NCBI GenBank assembly: GCA_000432155.1
Contig: FR888508.1
Span: 220,041-284,040, forward strand
Source of the DNA: Eubacterium sp. CAG:274
Lineage (GTDB): Bacteria > Bacillota > Clostridia > Lachnospirales > CAG-274
Reading direction: 5' to 3'
Length of the DNA: 64,000 bases
The notes below the pieces were generated by a model. That model worked only from the letters and a program-made list of their open reading frames with translations, was not told the origin of the DNA and ran no database searches. The position numbers and the translations under genes were made by a program. Below, piece after piece: positions 8,041-17,586 of this stretch (positions are counted from its first letter, which is position 1; each line of letters starts with the position of its first letter).

Positions 8041-9453
8041 TTATTTATCTACTTTAAATGCTTCAGTTAGGTCACTACCTGTCACAGTTTCACAGTTCCA
8101 ACCTACACCATCGTAATACTTATATGTACACCAGTCTCCTAAACCAACCTTTTTTATATCTCCAGGCTTTCCTTCTCCTGTTGGTTTTAGTGACTCTGCA
8201 ATCTTAGACCAATCTGTAGATGAATGTCCCTCTCCTGTCTTTGGGTTATAATAGTAATCTCCCTTACCACTATATGTGTTTTCATCGGCACTAATTTTAT
8301 CATTTGAGATGTAACCTAAATTTACACTTAAACTACCATCACTTAGTTTAACTTCACCATAATTTGCAATCTTATGTTCTATACGCTTACCTTCATTAGA
8401 AGTACGAACTAGTTCTCTACCCATATCTAATGCTACTGGCTGGTTTGCTCCGATTACCCCACTCTTTTCATCTCTAACTACTTTGATTGAAGTACCATCT
8501 GCTTTAATAAATGTATCTCCATCTATTGCTCCTCGTCTTGTTGGGTCTGTCTGCTTTAATGTTGTGTTTTCTACACCCTCTGTCTTATCTATCTCTTTAT
8601 CTGCTTCTGGTATTGTTACTTTCGCCCTCTTTTCTGGGTTTACTGCCTTGTCTATAATTATTGCTGAGTCTTCTCTTGTTAAGTATTTATTTGGGTAGAA
8701 CTTTGCTTCACTATCTCCCTGTAAAATACCTGCTTCGTATAAACTGAGAATGTCATCTGGGTGGGCACATCCTGATACAGACTGTGGATGTCCGTCTGGT
8801 ACATCTGTATCTGTCAATTCATCCCAGTCTCCAATGAGCTTCTTTCCACCATTTCTATTCTCGGCTACGCCCATTGTTACATAAAGGTCATTTCCCTTTA
8901 GTGCCTTTAAACCTTGATAAACCATCATTGCTGCATCTTGTCTTGTGATTGGTGTGTCCCAGTTTCCTCCTGTTGAGTTGGTTTCGTACCCTGAGCCTAT
9001 ACCTAGTTCTCTTGCCCCTACAATTAAGTCAAAGGCTTTTCCTCCCCAAAATTCAGTTAATAATCCATCTTTTTTAAGTGAATCATAATAACTAATTCCG
9101 ACTTCTACATCATCTTTTGCTTGCTGTACACCCTCAGCTAATTTTGTGCCGTTTGGGTCTAAGCTATTCACGACCATACTTAAAAATTCAAGTTTAGTAA
9201 TTGTTCCCTGTGGTCTAAATGTGTTATCTTCTGGATAACCTTTAATTCCTCCTGTGGCTAATAAACTTTCTACTGAGCTTCTACTGTAATCTCTGATTGA
9301 GCTATCATCACTAAATCTAGTCGATGCCTGTGTGTTGTATACAAAATGTTCCTGCAAAGGAATGGTTGCCACATTAATAGAACCTGCTGCTGCTAAAATA
9401 GCTAAGGCTCTTAATGTTATTCTTGATATTGGTACTCTCGTTTCGTTCTTCAT
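8041..9453 (-). CDS. SLH-domain surface protein, paralogue 2
   Basis: A 470-residue protein nearly identical to paralogue 1 through the first 120 residues (same signal-like N terminus and first SLH repeat) and in the segment around TTLKQTDPTRRGA. It differs most in the middle (residues 120-240) and in the last 60 residues. Three SLH repeats are placed as in its neighbour (for example LYEAGILQGDSEAKFYP). The start and weak GAGGG ribosome site match those of paralogue 1. Divergence confined to patches fits a duplication followed by diversification of exposed parts or recombination between copies. Function beyond wall anchoring is unknown. Confidence 0.85.
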   Translation of the reverse strand: MKNETRVPISRITLRALAILAAAGSINVATIPLQEHFVYNTQASTRFSDDSSIRDYSRSSVESLLATGGIKGYPEDNTFRPQGTITKLEFLSMVVNSLDPNGTKLAEGVQQAKDDVEVGISYYDSLKKDGLLTEFWGGKAFDLIVGARELGIGSGYETNSTGGNWDTPITRQDAAMMVYQGLKALKGNDLYVTMGVAENRNGGKKLIGDWDELTDTDVPDGHPQSVSGCAHPDDILSLYEAGILQGDSEAKFYPNKYLTREDSAIIIDKAVNPEKRAKVTIPEADKEIDKTEGVENTTLKQTDPTRRGAIDGDTFIKADGTSIKVVRDEKSGVIGANQPVALDMGRELVRTSNEGKRIEHKIANYGEVKLSDGSLSVNLGYISNDKISADENTYSGKGDYYYNPKTGEGHSSTDWSKIAESLKPTGEGKPGDIKKVGLGDWCTYKYYDGVGWNCETVTGSDLTEAFKVDK

Positions 9454-10032
9454 ATTCTTTTCCCTCTCTTTTTCTTTATCTCTTTCTCAACATAGAGTTT
9501 TTATTTTTCTAATAGCTTTGCTCTATGTTTTTCTATATCATAATAATACTACAGAAAAGACAGAAACTCAAGCATAAAAATATAAGTGAAGTATTTATTT
9601 TATATATCTATATCTGAAATATTGAAATTTCTTTCTATTTTACCCAAAATTTAAATGTTTCATTTTCTGTGTATAAATATCACTTTCTCTTAAATTTAGC
9701 CAAAAATAGAGAGATTTAGAAACAAATAAACATATCTCCTATATGAGACTATATATTTCGCTTTAATGTCATAAACCATTAAACCCATAACTCTAGCTCC
9801 CTATCCCCAACCGTCTACTCCTAAATCTACTCAGAGCCAACACCATACTTCTAAATGTCATTTCCATACTCTGCTGTGAATCTAAACAACATTACTATTC
9901 CTAACTCTAACAATGTCCTAAAGCTATAATTACCCTTTCATTAACCAAGATACACCACATACCAAATAAATAATTATTAAATAAATGAGTATAGTTACAT
10001 TTCCTCTTAAGGTCTTCTATATATAACTCTTG

Positions 10033-10044
10033 TATGTCCCCCTC
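10033..10044 (-). repeat. shared SLH-upstream element, copy 2
   Basis: Minus-strand GAGGGGGACATA, about 580 bp before SLH paralogue 2; identical to 7824-7835. A shorter GGGGACATA copy is at 10298-10306. Confidence 0.6.
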
Positions 10045-10157
10045 ACGAACACTTTTTTACTCTAAACTTTTTTTACTTTCTATGTTTTAAGTGCATCTGC
10101 TAGTCTCAAAATTTTTTTCAGAAAAATTTTCTTGTCCGTTACTTTCATTCCAATAGC

Positions 10158-10421
10158 TATGTTCCTAGTAATTCTTATTTCTACCTACTAAACAAATAAC
10201 CACTTCTATAATTACAACCCTAAACCCGTTATAGCATTATGAATAAATGTCAAGGTGTGTATATGTCCACTTTCGTGGTGCCTATATATATACGGTATAT
10301 GTCCCCTTAACTTTATTTTCCTGCTTTAACACCCTTCTAACCTTTAAACTTTCAATTTTAGCTATCTCGGAAATTACTGTTTCTACTGTAAATGTCCTTC
10401 TGTTGCATATGTTCCTAGTAA
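10158..10421. repeat. 14-bp direct repeat pair
   Basis: TATGTTCCTAGTAA occurs at 10158-10171 and again at 10408-10421, exactly 250 bp apart, inside the non-coding region. Confidence 0.7.
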
Positions 10422-10911
10422 CCTTTCTATATTCCACAACTATATACTTCTTTCTCCTGCTCCAAGCTGACATTGAAACACTAATAAATATGTAACACCT
10501 TTAGATTGATTTTTAAGCCAAAAGTGCACCAATTTTATACCAATAGAATGATAAAATCCGATAAATAACGGTAAAATTTGATAAATATGTCATTAATTTC
10601 TATCATTTTTGCGAGAACCCAAAACAACCCTGTGATATGCTATTTTGCTAGTATTTTTAAATATTTTTTGTACGCTTGCTTATTAGCCTACTTTTTACTC
10701 AAAATATTGTTTACATTTTATAAAAAAATTTTACTATTGTTTACTTCCATACATTTATCCCACAAAAATATAGTTCAAAATAAAAAAGATACCAAAGATT
10801 ATGTCATATTATGCTAATTTTTAGTTTATTAATTTTTACATCTCTACTTGATATTTTTTATATATGTAATTATAATTATACTTGGATTTTTAGGCAAGGA
10901 GATAATATACA

Positions 10912-12210
10912 ATGAAAAAATTCATCGCACTAATTTTAGTGGCACTATTTACACTAAGCACATTTTCTATAGCAAACGCCAATGACTATTTACCCTATGT
11001 TGAAAAACCAACACAACTTACATATCAGCCAGATAATGTAACACTTAACATTATGGGTAGGACAAGTCGAGCTTTTAATGTTGTTTATTGTAACGGTCGC
11101 CTTTGTGTTCCTCTCTATGACACAATTACTGCTATGGATGGTACATATTCCTTAGTAAATGACGATTGCAAAATTACAATTAGTGGAAAAACTATAGATA
11201 TTTCAACAAAGACAAAGGACAGCAACCGTGTTGTTACTTGCTATTATAACAACATATGCTACATTTCACTTTATGAGCTTTTGACACCATTTGACTATAT
11301 TGCAACTGTAGACATTGGTGCAAACAAGGTCAATATATTGAAACATTCAACAAATATGCCAAATAGTCAGCTTGCAAAGACTACAGCTACAAAATCAGCC
11401 TATATAAGATTAGAGGATATTGTAGCTGACGGTATGGATACTACAGCCGAACCTAACTATACTATTGAAAACCTTGAAAAATTGAGATATACAGCTGAAT
11501 ACTTATATATAAAAGGCGAACAATACTATATAGCATGGGTTCCTGTATATTCAAATCCAGCAACAAAAACATGGAATGATGTAAGTGTTACATTTAACCT
11601 TTATAACGCTTATTTTGTCTATACTCTTGATTATATGGTAGACCACGGTGGTCATATTGGATTACATGGCTATACACACCAATATGGCAAAGATAAAAGC
11701 TGTGTAGGCTATGAATGGGGTTCAAAAACACCTTATACTCGCCAACAACAGATGCAAAGAATGATTTATGCTAAAGAAACTTGTCATCGTTTAGGCTACA
11801 CAGAGGAATTTTTCGAATTTCCTCACTACGGAGCAACAAAAGACCAGTTAAGGATTGCTGAGAATTACTTTGACGTTATTTATCAGTCATATCCAAAGCA
11901 GGAGCTTATAAATCAGTTGACATATACTACTGAATCAAGCAAAAAGGTGTACTATGTTCCAACACCAGCCGATTATGTTCATCATTTAGGGGATTTAAAC
12001 GGTATTTTAGGCAGACTTAATAATTCAATGGAAAATAATTACACAATGAGCCTTTTCTATCATCCTGTATTGGATATAAAGAAAATAACAACATATACTA
12101 CTGCTGACGGTGTCAGATTATGGTATTATTCTGACCAAGGTATGTTACCAAATATTATTGAATATATGAACAGCCACAACTATAAATTTGATAAAATAAA
12201 GGAAGATTAA
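10912..12210 (+). CDS. secreted DUF2334 (polysaccharide-deacetylase-like) protein with copper-amine-oxidase-like N domain
   Basis: A 432-residue exported protein. The signal peptide MKKFIALILVALFTLSTFSIANA is obvious. Residues 40-150 resemble the copper amine oxidase N-terminal-like domain often found on Clostridial surface proteins (RLCVPLYDTI, ICYISLYELL). Residues 165-420 resemble DUF2334, a relative of polysaccharide deacetylases: GGHIGLHGYTHQYG carries the paired histidines of the metal site, and FEFPHYGATKDQL and FYHPVLD give later motifs. It probably acts on an extracellular or wall glycan; deacetylase activity is not proven for DUF2334. AAGGAG lies ten bases before ATG. The Nudix gene starts two bases after its stop, so the pair is an operon. 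Confidence 0.8.
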   Translation: MKKFIALILVALFTLSTFSIANANDYLPYVEKPTQLTYQPDNVTLNIMGRTSRAFNVVYCNGRLCVPLYDTITAMDGTYSLVNDDCKITISGKTIDISTKTKDSNRVVTCYYNNICYISLYELLTPFDYIATVDIGANKVNILKHSTNMPNSQLAKTTATKSAYIRLEDIVADGMDTTAEPNYTIENLEKLRYTAEYLYIKGEQYYIAWVPVYSNPATKTWNDVSVTFNLYNAYFVYTLDYMVDHGGHIGLHGYTHQYGKDKSCVGYEWGSKTPYTRQQQMQRMIYAKETCHRLGYTEEFFEFPHYGATKDQLRIAENYFDVIYQSYPKQELINQLTYTTESSKKVYYVPTPADYVHHLGDLNGILGRLNNSMENNYTMSLFYHPVLDIKKITTYTTADGVRLWYYSDQGMLPNIIEYMNSHNYKFDKIKED

Positions 12211-12211
12211 T

Positions 12212-12706
12212 ATGCGATTTACCTATTGCCCTGATTGCGGAACAAAGTTAATACAGAAAGAAGTCGGCGACGAGGGTTTTATGCCCTATTGCGATAACTG
12301 TAAAAAGCCTCTTTTTGATATGTTTTCTTCCTGTATTATTGCTTTGGTAGCAAATGAAAAACAGGAAGTAGCACTTCTTAGACAAAACTATATATCAACC
12401 GACTACTATAACTTGGTTTCAGGATATATGAAACCGGGAGAAACAGCCGAGGAAACGGCAGTAAGGGAAGTTGGAGAGGAATTGGGCTTAACAATAAATG
12501 AGCCTAAAATAACAGGAACATACTGGTTTGATAAAAAAGATATGATTATGATTGGTTTCTTAGCTGAAACCCATAAAACAGATTTTAAACTTTCCGGAGA
12601 AGTGGACTCTGCCCTTTGGATACCAGCAGAAAAAGCACTTACTATGGTTCACCCCAAAGGTAGCGTATCCCACACCCTTGTAAAAGAATATTTGAAAACT
12701 ATATGA
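12212..12706 (+). CDS. Nudix hydrolase with N-terminal zinc ribbon
   Basis: A 164-residue protein. A zinc ribbon, CPDCGTKL then YCDNC, occupies residues 6-28 and recalls NADH pyrophosphatase (NudC). The Nudix box (G-x5-E-x7-REVGEELGL) is complete at residues 70-92. Members cleave nucleoside diphosphates linked to another group; NAD(H) or a similar nucleotide is possible, but the protein is shorter than NudC (about 260), so the substrate is open. It follows the DUF2334 gene with a two-base gap. A terminator lies just after it. Confidence 0.88.
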   Translation: MRFTYCPDCGTKLIQKEVGDEGFMPYCDNCKKPLFDMFSSCIIALVANEKQEVALLRQNYISTDYYNLVSGYMKPGETAEETAVREVGEELGLTINEPKITGTYWFDKKDMIMIGFLAETHKTDFKLSGEVDSALWIPAEKALTMVHPKGSVSHTLVKEYLKTI

Positions 12707-12710
12707 TGTT

Positions 12711-12740
12711 AAGGCATAACCTTTGGGTTGTGCCTTTTTT
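12711..12740 (+). terminator. terminator of the DUF2334-Nudix operon
   Basis: Arms AAGGCATAACC and GGTTGTGCCTT (one mismatch pair), four-base loop, then six T. Confidence 0.8.
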
Positions 12741-13165
12741 ATGGATAAAATTATATTGTTTTTAATAATAGAAATACAGCAAAAAAGCCAATATTTTAAT
12801 TTAGAGTTTTATTTATAATCTAAATAATTATCAGTCAATTTTTGTTTTCTTTGTAAATTTTATAATTTGATTAATATTACTATCCAATAGTTTGAATATC
12901 ATATTAAATTTTGATATAATATTTATCAATAAATCTATATATTATACTGGGCATTACTAATTTTAGATAAACACTCTAGGCAAGCAAAAGTTGATTAGTT
13001 TATAAATATATAAACTGGCTAATACCTTGTAATATTATAATATTGATTTGAAGCAAACAACAATATTAAAAAGCATTTATTTTATAATTTTATAATAATA
13101 AAGTCATAAACATATAAAAACTACCAATCATATTTACATTAGCTTACATAACAATCTACTAACTG

Positions 13166-13195
13166 AAAAAGACACACTATAACCGGTGTCTTTTT
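13166..13195. terminator. bidirectional hairpin terminator
   Basis: AAAAAGACAC (13166-13175) pairs with GTGTCTTTTT (13186-13195), ten-base loop, T runs on both strands. Confidence 0.65.
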
Positions 13196-13314
13196 TATTT
13201 ATCATAATACAAATTTACAAAACATATATTCCCTTCTTCTTATAAAACTATTTAAGAGTTTAATATTTCATAATATTACTATTTATTCCAAATTAGCCCA
13301 TACAATCACAAAAG

Positions 13315-13341
13315 AAAAGCTGGTGCAGAACACCAGCTTTT
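13315..13341. terminator. strong hairpin terminator
   Basis: An 11-bp perfect stem, AAAAGCTGGTG and CACCAGCTTTT, with a five-base loop. It works on either strand and probably backs up the tuf terminator. Confidence 0.8.
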
Positions 13342-13410
13342 TAGAAAATTTATTATATAAGATAATTAGTTTTTAGAAATTAAATATTATAGAAAATCAA
13401 GATTTTTGAT

Positions 13411-13444
13411 TAAAAGCACACTTCAGCTACGAACCCTGAAGTGT
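13411..13444 (-). terminator. tuf terminator
   Basis: On the minus strand ACACTTCAG and CTGAAGTGT (nine pairs) enclose a nine-base loop; GCTTTT follows. It lies 26 bp after the tuf stop. Confidence 0.75.
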
Positions 13445-13469
13445 AAAGTAGCATTAAATAATATTAAAA

Positions 13470-14657
13470 TTATTCAATGATAGAAACAACAGAACCAGAA
13501 CCAACAGTTCTACCACCTTCACGGATAGCGAATCTAAGACCCTGTTCCATAGCGATGTGGCTGATAAGTTCGATAGTCATTTCTACGTTATCACCAGGCA
13601 TGCACATTTCTGTACCTTCTGGAAGAGTGATAACACCAGTTACGTCAGTAGTTCTGAAGTAGAACTGTGGACGGTAGTTGTTGAAGAATGGCTTATGACG
13701 ACCACCTTCATCTGCCTTTAATACGTAAACCTGAGCTGTAAACTTCTTGTGTGGAGTGATTGTACCAGGAGCAGCTAATACCTGACCTCTTTCGATTTCA
13801 TCTCTGTTAACACCTCTAAGAAGTGCACCGATGTTATCACCTGGTTCAGCATCATCAAGAAGCTTGTGGAACATTTCGATACCAGTTACAACAACTTTTC
13901 TTGATTCTTCTACAAGACCAACGATTTCAACTTCGTCCTGAACCTTTAAGATACCTCTTTCTACTCTACCAGTAGCAACAGTACCTCTACCAGAAATAGA
14001 GAATACATCTTCTACAGGCATAAGGAAAGGCTTATCTGTATCTCTTTCTGGGTCAGGGATGTATTCATCAACAGTTTCCATTAACTTGATGATAGCATCG
14101 CCCCACTTGCCAGATGTATCCTGAAGAGCCTGGTAAGCAGAACCTCTGATGATTGGGCAACCTTCGAAGCCGTATTCTTCAAGAAGTTCAGTGATTTCCA
14201 TTTCTACTAAGTCAAGAAGTTCTTCATCGTCAACCATATCACACTTGTTCATGAATACTACGATGTAAGGAACGCCTACCTGTCTTGAAAGAAGGATATG
14301 TTCTCTAGTCTGAGCCATAGGACCATCAGTTGCAGCAACAACGAGGATAGCACCATCCATCTGTGCAGCACCAGTAATCATGTTCTTAACGTAGTCAGCA
14401 TGTCCTGGACAGTCAACGTGAGCGTAGTGACGCTTAGGAGTTTCGTATTCAACGTGAGCAGTAGAGATAGTGATACCTCTTTCTCTTTCTTCTGGAGCCT
14501 TATCGATGTTTTCGAAATCTACCTGTTCACCTAACTGATATCTATCATGTAAAGTCTTAGTGATAGCAGCTGTTAAAGTTGTCTTACCGTGGTCAACGTG
14601 ACCAATTGTACCAATGTTTACATGTGGTTTAGTTCTCTCATAATGTGCCTTAGCCAT
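13470..14657 (-). CDS. tuf: translation elongation factor Tu
   Basis: A GTPase that brings aminoacyl-tRNA to the ribosome. It has 395 residues, the usual length. The P loop GHVDHGKT is at residues 19-26, the switch region carries RGITIS, DCPGHADY and NKCD follow, and domains II and III (GRGTVATGRVERG, NNYRPQFYFRTTDVTG) are complete. The ATG follows AAGGAGGACATTTTAAA. Codon choice is strongly biased, as expected of a very highly expressed gene. It is last in rpsL-rpsG-fusA-tuf but has its own promoter. Confidence 0.99.
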   Translation of the reverse strand: MAKAHYERTKPHVNIGTIGHVDHGKTTLTAAITKTLHDRYQLGEQVDFENIDKAPEERERGITISTAHVEYETPKRHYAHVDCPGHADYVKNMITGAAQMDGAILVVAATDGPMAQTREHILLSRQVGVPYIVVFMNKCDMVDDEELLDLVEMEITELLEEYGFEGCPIIRGSAYQALQDTSGKWGDAIIKLMETVDEYIPDPERDTDKPFLMPVEDVFSISGRGTVATGRVERGILKVQDEVEIVGLVEESRKVVVTGIEMFHKLLDDAEPGDNIGALLRGVNRDEIERGQVLAAPGTITPHKKFTAQVYVLKADEGGRHKPFFNNYRPQFYFRTTDVTGVITLPEGTEMCMPGDNVEMTIELISHIAMEQGLRFAIREGGRTVGSGSVVSIIE

Positions 14658-14744
14658 TTTAAAATGTCCTCCTTAAAATTAATTAAAATTTTAGTAAATC
14701 GTGCTTACTATGCCGACAAAAAAGCCGACTTATACACTAGATTT

Positions 14745-14773
14745 ATTATACAAAATTTATAAGAATTTTGCAA
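14745..14773 (-). promoter_or_regulatory. tuf promoter
   Basis: On the minus strand TTGCAA (14768-14773) and perfect TATAAT (14745-14750) are 17 bp apart, within the fusA-tuf spacer. The -35 lies in an arm of the hairpin at 14764-14800. Confidence 0.7.
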
Positions 14774-14800
14774 GTATTTTTTAGCAATACTTGCAAAATT
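14764..14800 (-). terminator. 15-bp hairpin between fusA and tuf
   Basis: A perfect 15-bp inverted repeat (14764-14778 and 14786-14800) with a seven-base loop, 13 bp after the fusA stop. No long T run follows on the minus strand, so it may act as a partial terminator, a processing site or an mRNA 3' end protector. Confidence 0.6.
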
Positions 14801-14813
14801 AATTATATCTAAA

Positions 14814-16931
14814 TTATTCTGCCTTACCAGCAGCAATCTTTTCCTGAATACTCTTAGGAACTGGTTCGTAGTGGTCAACTTCCATTGAGTAAGTACCACG
14901 ACCCTGAGTGCTTGAACGAAGGTCAGTTGAGTAACCGAACATTTCAGCAAGTGGAACATAAGCCTTAATAAGCTGAACTCCACCATTCTGAGGTTCCATA
15001 CCTTCAATTCTACCACGACGAGAGCTTACATCGCCCATAACATCGCCCATGTATTCTTCAGGAACAGTAATTTCAACCTTCATTACAGGTTCAAGTAACT
15101 GTGGAGCTGACTTCTTCATGGCATCCTTGAACGCCATAGAACCAGCAATCTTGAAGGCGATTTCAGAAGAATCGACTTCATGGTAAGAACCATCGTAACA
15201 AACGGCTCTAATACCAACTACAGGGAAGCCACCGATTACACCGGCCTGCATAGCTTCCTGGATACCAGCATCAACAGCTGGGATGTATTCCTTAGGAATA
15301 GCACCACCAACAACTTCGTTAACGAATTCGTATGGCTTGTCGCTATCTGGTGGAATAACTTCGAAACGAACTTTACAGTGACCGTACTGACCACTACCAC
15401 CTGACTGACGCTTGAACTTACTATCAACATCAACATCATGGCCAAATGCTTCACGGTATGCAACCTGAGGAGCACCTACATTCGCTTCTACCTTAAATTC
15501 TCTTAAAAGTCTATCAACAATGATTTCGAGGTGAAGTTCACCCATACCAGAAATGATTGTATCGCCAGTTTCCTGGTTAGTGTAAGTTCTGAAAGTTGGG
15601 TCTTCTTCTGCAAGCTTAGCAAGAGCAATACCCATCTTATCTCTACCAGCCTTAGTCTTAGGCTCGATAGCAACAGAAATAACTGGGTCTGGGAAGTTCA
15701 TTGATTCAAGGATAACTTCGTTATCTTCGTCACATAATGTATCACCAGTAGTTGTAAGTTTAAGACCTACAGCAGCGGCAATATCACCAGCGTAAACCTT
15801 ATCGATTTCCTTACGGTCGTTAGCGTGCATCTGAAGGATACGACCAATTCTTTCCTTCTTACCCTTTACAGAGTTGTATACATAAGAACCAGATTCGAGA
15901 ACACCAGAGTAAACTCTGAAGAATGCAAGCTTACCAACGAATGGGTCGTTCATAATCTTGAATGCAAGTGCTGCGAATGGTTCTGAATCAGAAGAATGTC
16001 TTTCAACAATAGTTTCTTCATCACCTGGAATGTGCCCCTTAATAGCAGGAATATCAGTTGGTGCTGGCATGTATTCAAGAACACCGTCAAGCATCTTCTG
16101 AACACCCTTATTTCTATAAGCTGAACCGCAGAATACAGGAACTGCTTCACAAGCGATACAAGCCTTTCTAAGAGCCTTCTTCATTTCAGGAATTGTAAGT
16201 TCTTCTTCCATAAGGTACTTGTCCATAAGAGCTTCATCAGTTTCAGCGATGAGTTCAACCATCTGCTGATGATATTCGTTAGCCTTATCAACCATATCTT
16301 CTGGAATATCTTTAATTTCAACTTTAGTACCCTGCTTATCTTCATAGTAGTAAGCCTTCATTTCCATAAGGTCAATTACACCTACGAAGTCGTCTTCAGC
16401 ACCGATAGGAAGCTGAACAGGTACTGGATTAGCACCAAGTCTATCTCTAATCATATCTACAACACGGTAGAAGTTAGCACCCATAATGTCCATCTTGTTT
16501 ACGAAAGCCATTCTAGGTACATTGTATTTATCTGCCTGTCTCCAAACTGTTTCAGACTGTGGTTCAACACCACCCTTTGCACAGAATACAGCAACAGAAC
16601 CATCAAGTACACGAAGTGAACGTTCTACTTCAACTGTGAAGTCAACGTGACCAGGTGTATCAATGATGTTGATACGATGCATAGGACCAGCGTTCTCAAG
16701 ACCGTGGTTAAGCTGCCACTGAGTAGTAGTAGCGGCAGAAGTAATTGTAATACCTCTTTCCTGCTCCTGCTCCATCCAGTCCATTGTAGCTGTACCTTCG
16801 TGAGTATCACCAATCTTGTAAGTACGACCTGTATAGAACAAAATACGTTCTGTAAGGGTAGTCTTACCTGCATCGATATGCGCCATAATACCAATATTAC
16901 GGGTTAATTCAAGCGGGCATGCTCTTGACAC
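14814..16931 (-). CDS. fusA: translation elongation factor G
   Basis: A GTPase that drives ribosomal translocation; 705 residues, normal for EF-G. The P loop AHIDAGKTT begins near residue 17, with RGITITSAATT, DTPGHVDF and NKMD following. Domains II-V are complete, ending with the GxGELHLE and YGHCKVRFE regions and a RGRIEGMEPQNGG loop. The start codon is GTG at 16931 with GGAGG seven bases upstream. It is third in the str operon, 29 bp after rpsG. Confidence 0.99.
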   Translation of the reverse strand: MSRACPLELTRNIGIMAHIDAGKTTLTERILFYTGRTYKIGDTHEGTATMDWMEQEQERGITITSAATTTQWQLNHGLENAGPMHRINIIDTPGHVDFTVEVERSLRVLDGSVAVFCAKGGVEPQSETVWRQADKYNVPRMAFVNKMDIMGANFYRVVDMIRDRLGANPVPVQLPIGAEDDFVGVIDLMEMKAYYYEDKQGTKVEIKDIPEDMVDKANEYHQQMVELIAETDEALMDKYLMEEELTIPEMKKALRKACIACEAVPVFCGSAYRNKGVQKMLDGVLEYMPAPTDIPAIKGHIPGDEETIVERHSSDSEPFAALAFKIMNDPFVGKLAFFRVYSGVLESGSYVYNSVKGKKERIGRILQMHANDRKEIDKVYAGDIAAAVGLKLTTTGDTLCDEDNEVILESMNFPDPVISVAIEPKTKAGRDKMGIALAKLAEEDPTFRTYTNQETGDTIISGMGELHLEIIVDRLLREFKVEANVGAPQVAYREAFGHDVDVDSKFKRQSGGSGQYGHCKVRFEVIPPDSDKPYEFVNEVVGGAIPKEYIPAVDAGIQEAMQAGVIGGFPVVGIRAVCYDGSYHEVDSSEIAFKIAGSMAFKDAMKKSAPQLLEPVMKVEITVPEEYMGDVMGDVSSRRGRIEGMEPQNGGVQLIKAYVPLAEMFGYSTDLRSSTQGRGTYSMEVDHYEPVPKSIQEKIAAGKAE

Positions 16932-16960
16932 ACTTATTCCTCCTTTTGTAATCTACTTAA

Positions 16961-17431
16961 TTACCACTTATAATGAGAGAAAGCCTTATTAGCTTCTGCC
17001 ATCTTATGAGTTTCGTCCTTCTTCTTAACAGCGCCACCAGCGTTGTTAATAGCATCTAAAAGCTCATTAGCAAGGCGTGCATCCATAGTCTTTTCTCCAC
17101 GCTTTCTGCTGTATAATGTTAACCATCTAAGACCTAAAGTAAGTCTTCTTTCTGGCTTAATTTCCATTGGTACCTGATAAGTAGCACCACCAACACGGCG
17201 AGCCTTAACTTCAAGTACAGGCATAATGTTGCCTAAACCCTCTTCGAAAGCTTCAAGGGCTGGCTTACCACTTTTTTCTTCAAGCTGAGCGAATGCACTG
17301 TAAACGATTTTCTGTGCAACACCCTTCTTACCGTCTAACATAACGGAATTAATAAGCTTAGTAACTACTTTACTCTTATATACTGGATCAGGTAGTACTT
17401 CTCTCTTTGAAACATGACCTTTTCTTGGCAC
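16961..17431 (-). CDS. rpsG: 30S ribosomal protein S7
   Basis: A primary 16S rRNA-binding protein of the small-subunit head; 156 residues, standard length. It starts MPRKGHVSKREVLPDPVY, and contains LDGKKGVAQKIVY, KARRVGGATYQVP and RRLTLGLRWL, the S7 signatures. Ribosome site AAGGAGG is before ATG. A 155-bp spacer, longer than usual, separates it from rpsL. Confidence 0.99.
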   Translation of the reverse strand: MPRKGHVSKREVLPDPVYKSKVVTKLINSVMLDGKKGVAQKIVYSAFAQLEEKSGKPALEAFEEGLGNIMPVLEVKARRVGGATYQVPMEIKPERRLTLGLRWLTLYSRKRGEKTMDARLANELLDAINNAGGAVKKKDETHKMAEANKAFSHYKW

Positions 17432-17586
17432 GATTCTTCCCTCCTTAATAATTGATTAATTCATAGGTACTTGCGACCACTATGTAGCCGCTATTCCATG
17501 CCACACTACCTGAACCTGCAACACACAGATTTAAAATAATGAGGCATAAATAAGGCTGCTACGCAGTCTTAAAAAATATTTTGTTA

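Larger units (their letters stand above)
9454..10911. other. 1.46-kb AT-rich non-coding region between SLH paralogue 2 and the DUF2334 gene
   Basis: Open frames here (for example near 10247-10495 and 10578-10817) lack ribosome sites and have hydrophobic, AT-driven composition, so I do not call them genes. Contents seen: a 9-bp inverted repeat AACATAGAG/CTCTATGTT (9489-9497 and 9521-9529) in the leader of SLH paralogue 2; G-rich elements on the minus strand at 10033-10044 and 10298-10306; a 14-bp direct repeat at 10158 and 10408; and a small CCAC/GTGG hairpin near 10268-10279. The mosaic look suggests decayed extra copies of SLH upstream DNA (inference). Confidence 0.5.
12741..13469. other. 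non-coding spacer with three hairpins before the end of tuf
   Basis: About 730 bp, very AT-rich, no gene seen on either strand. The only clear content is three terminator-like inverted repeats, at 13166-13195, 13315-13341 and 13411-13444, all usable by transcription arriving from tuf. Confidence 0.6.

Noticed and set aside
10247..10817. Open frames of 60-80 codons in the spacer before the DUF2334 gene
   Set aside because: AT-driven hydrophobic translations, no ribosome site, and overlapping frames on both strands.
12741..13410. Searched for tRNA or small RNA genes in the spacer before tuf
   Set aside because: No cloverleaf, CCA end or conserved RNA motif was recognised; only terminator-type hairpins.
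14298..16907. Several open frames on the opposite strand and in other frames of tuf and fusA
   Set aside because: They mirror highly biased codons of the real genes and have no ribosome sites or recognisable protein features.
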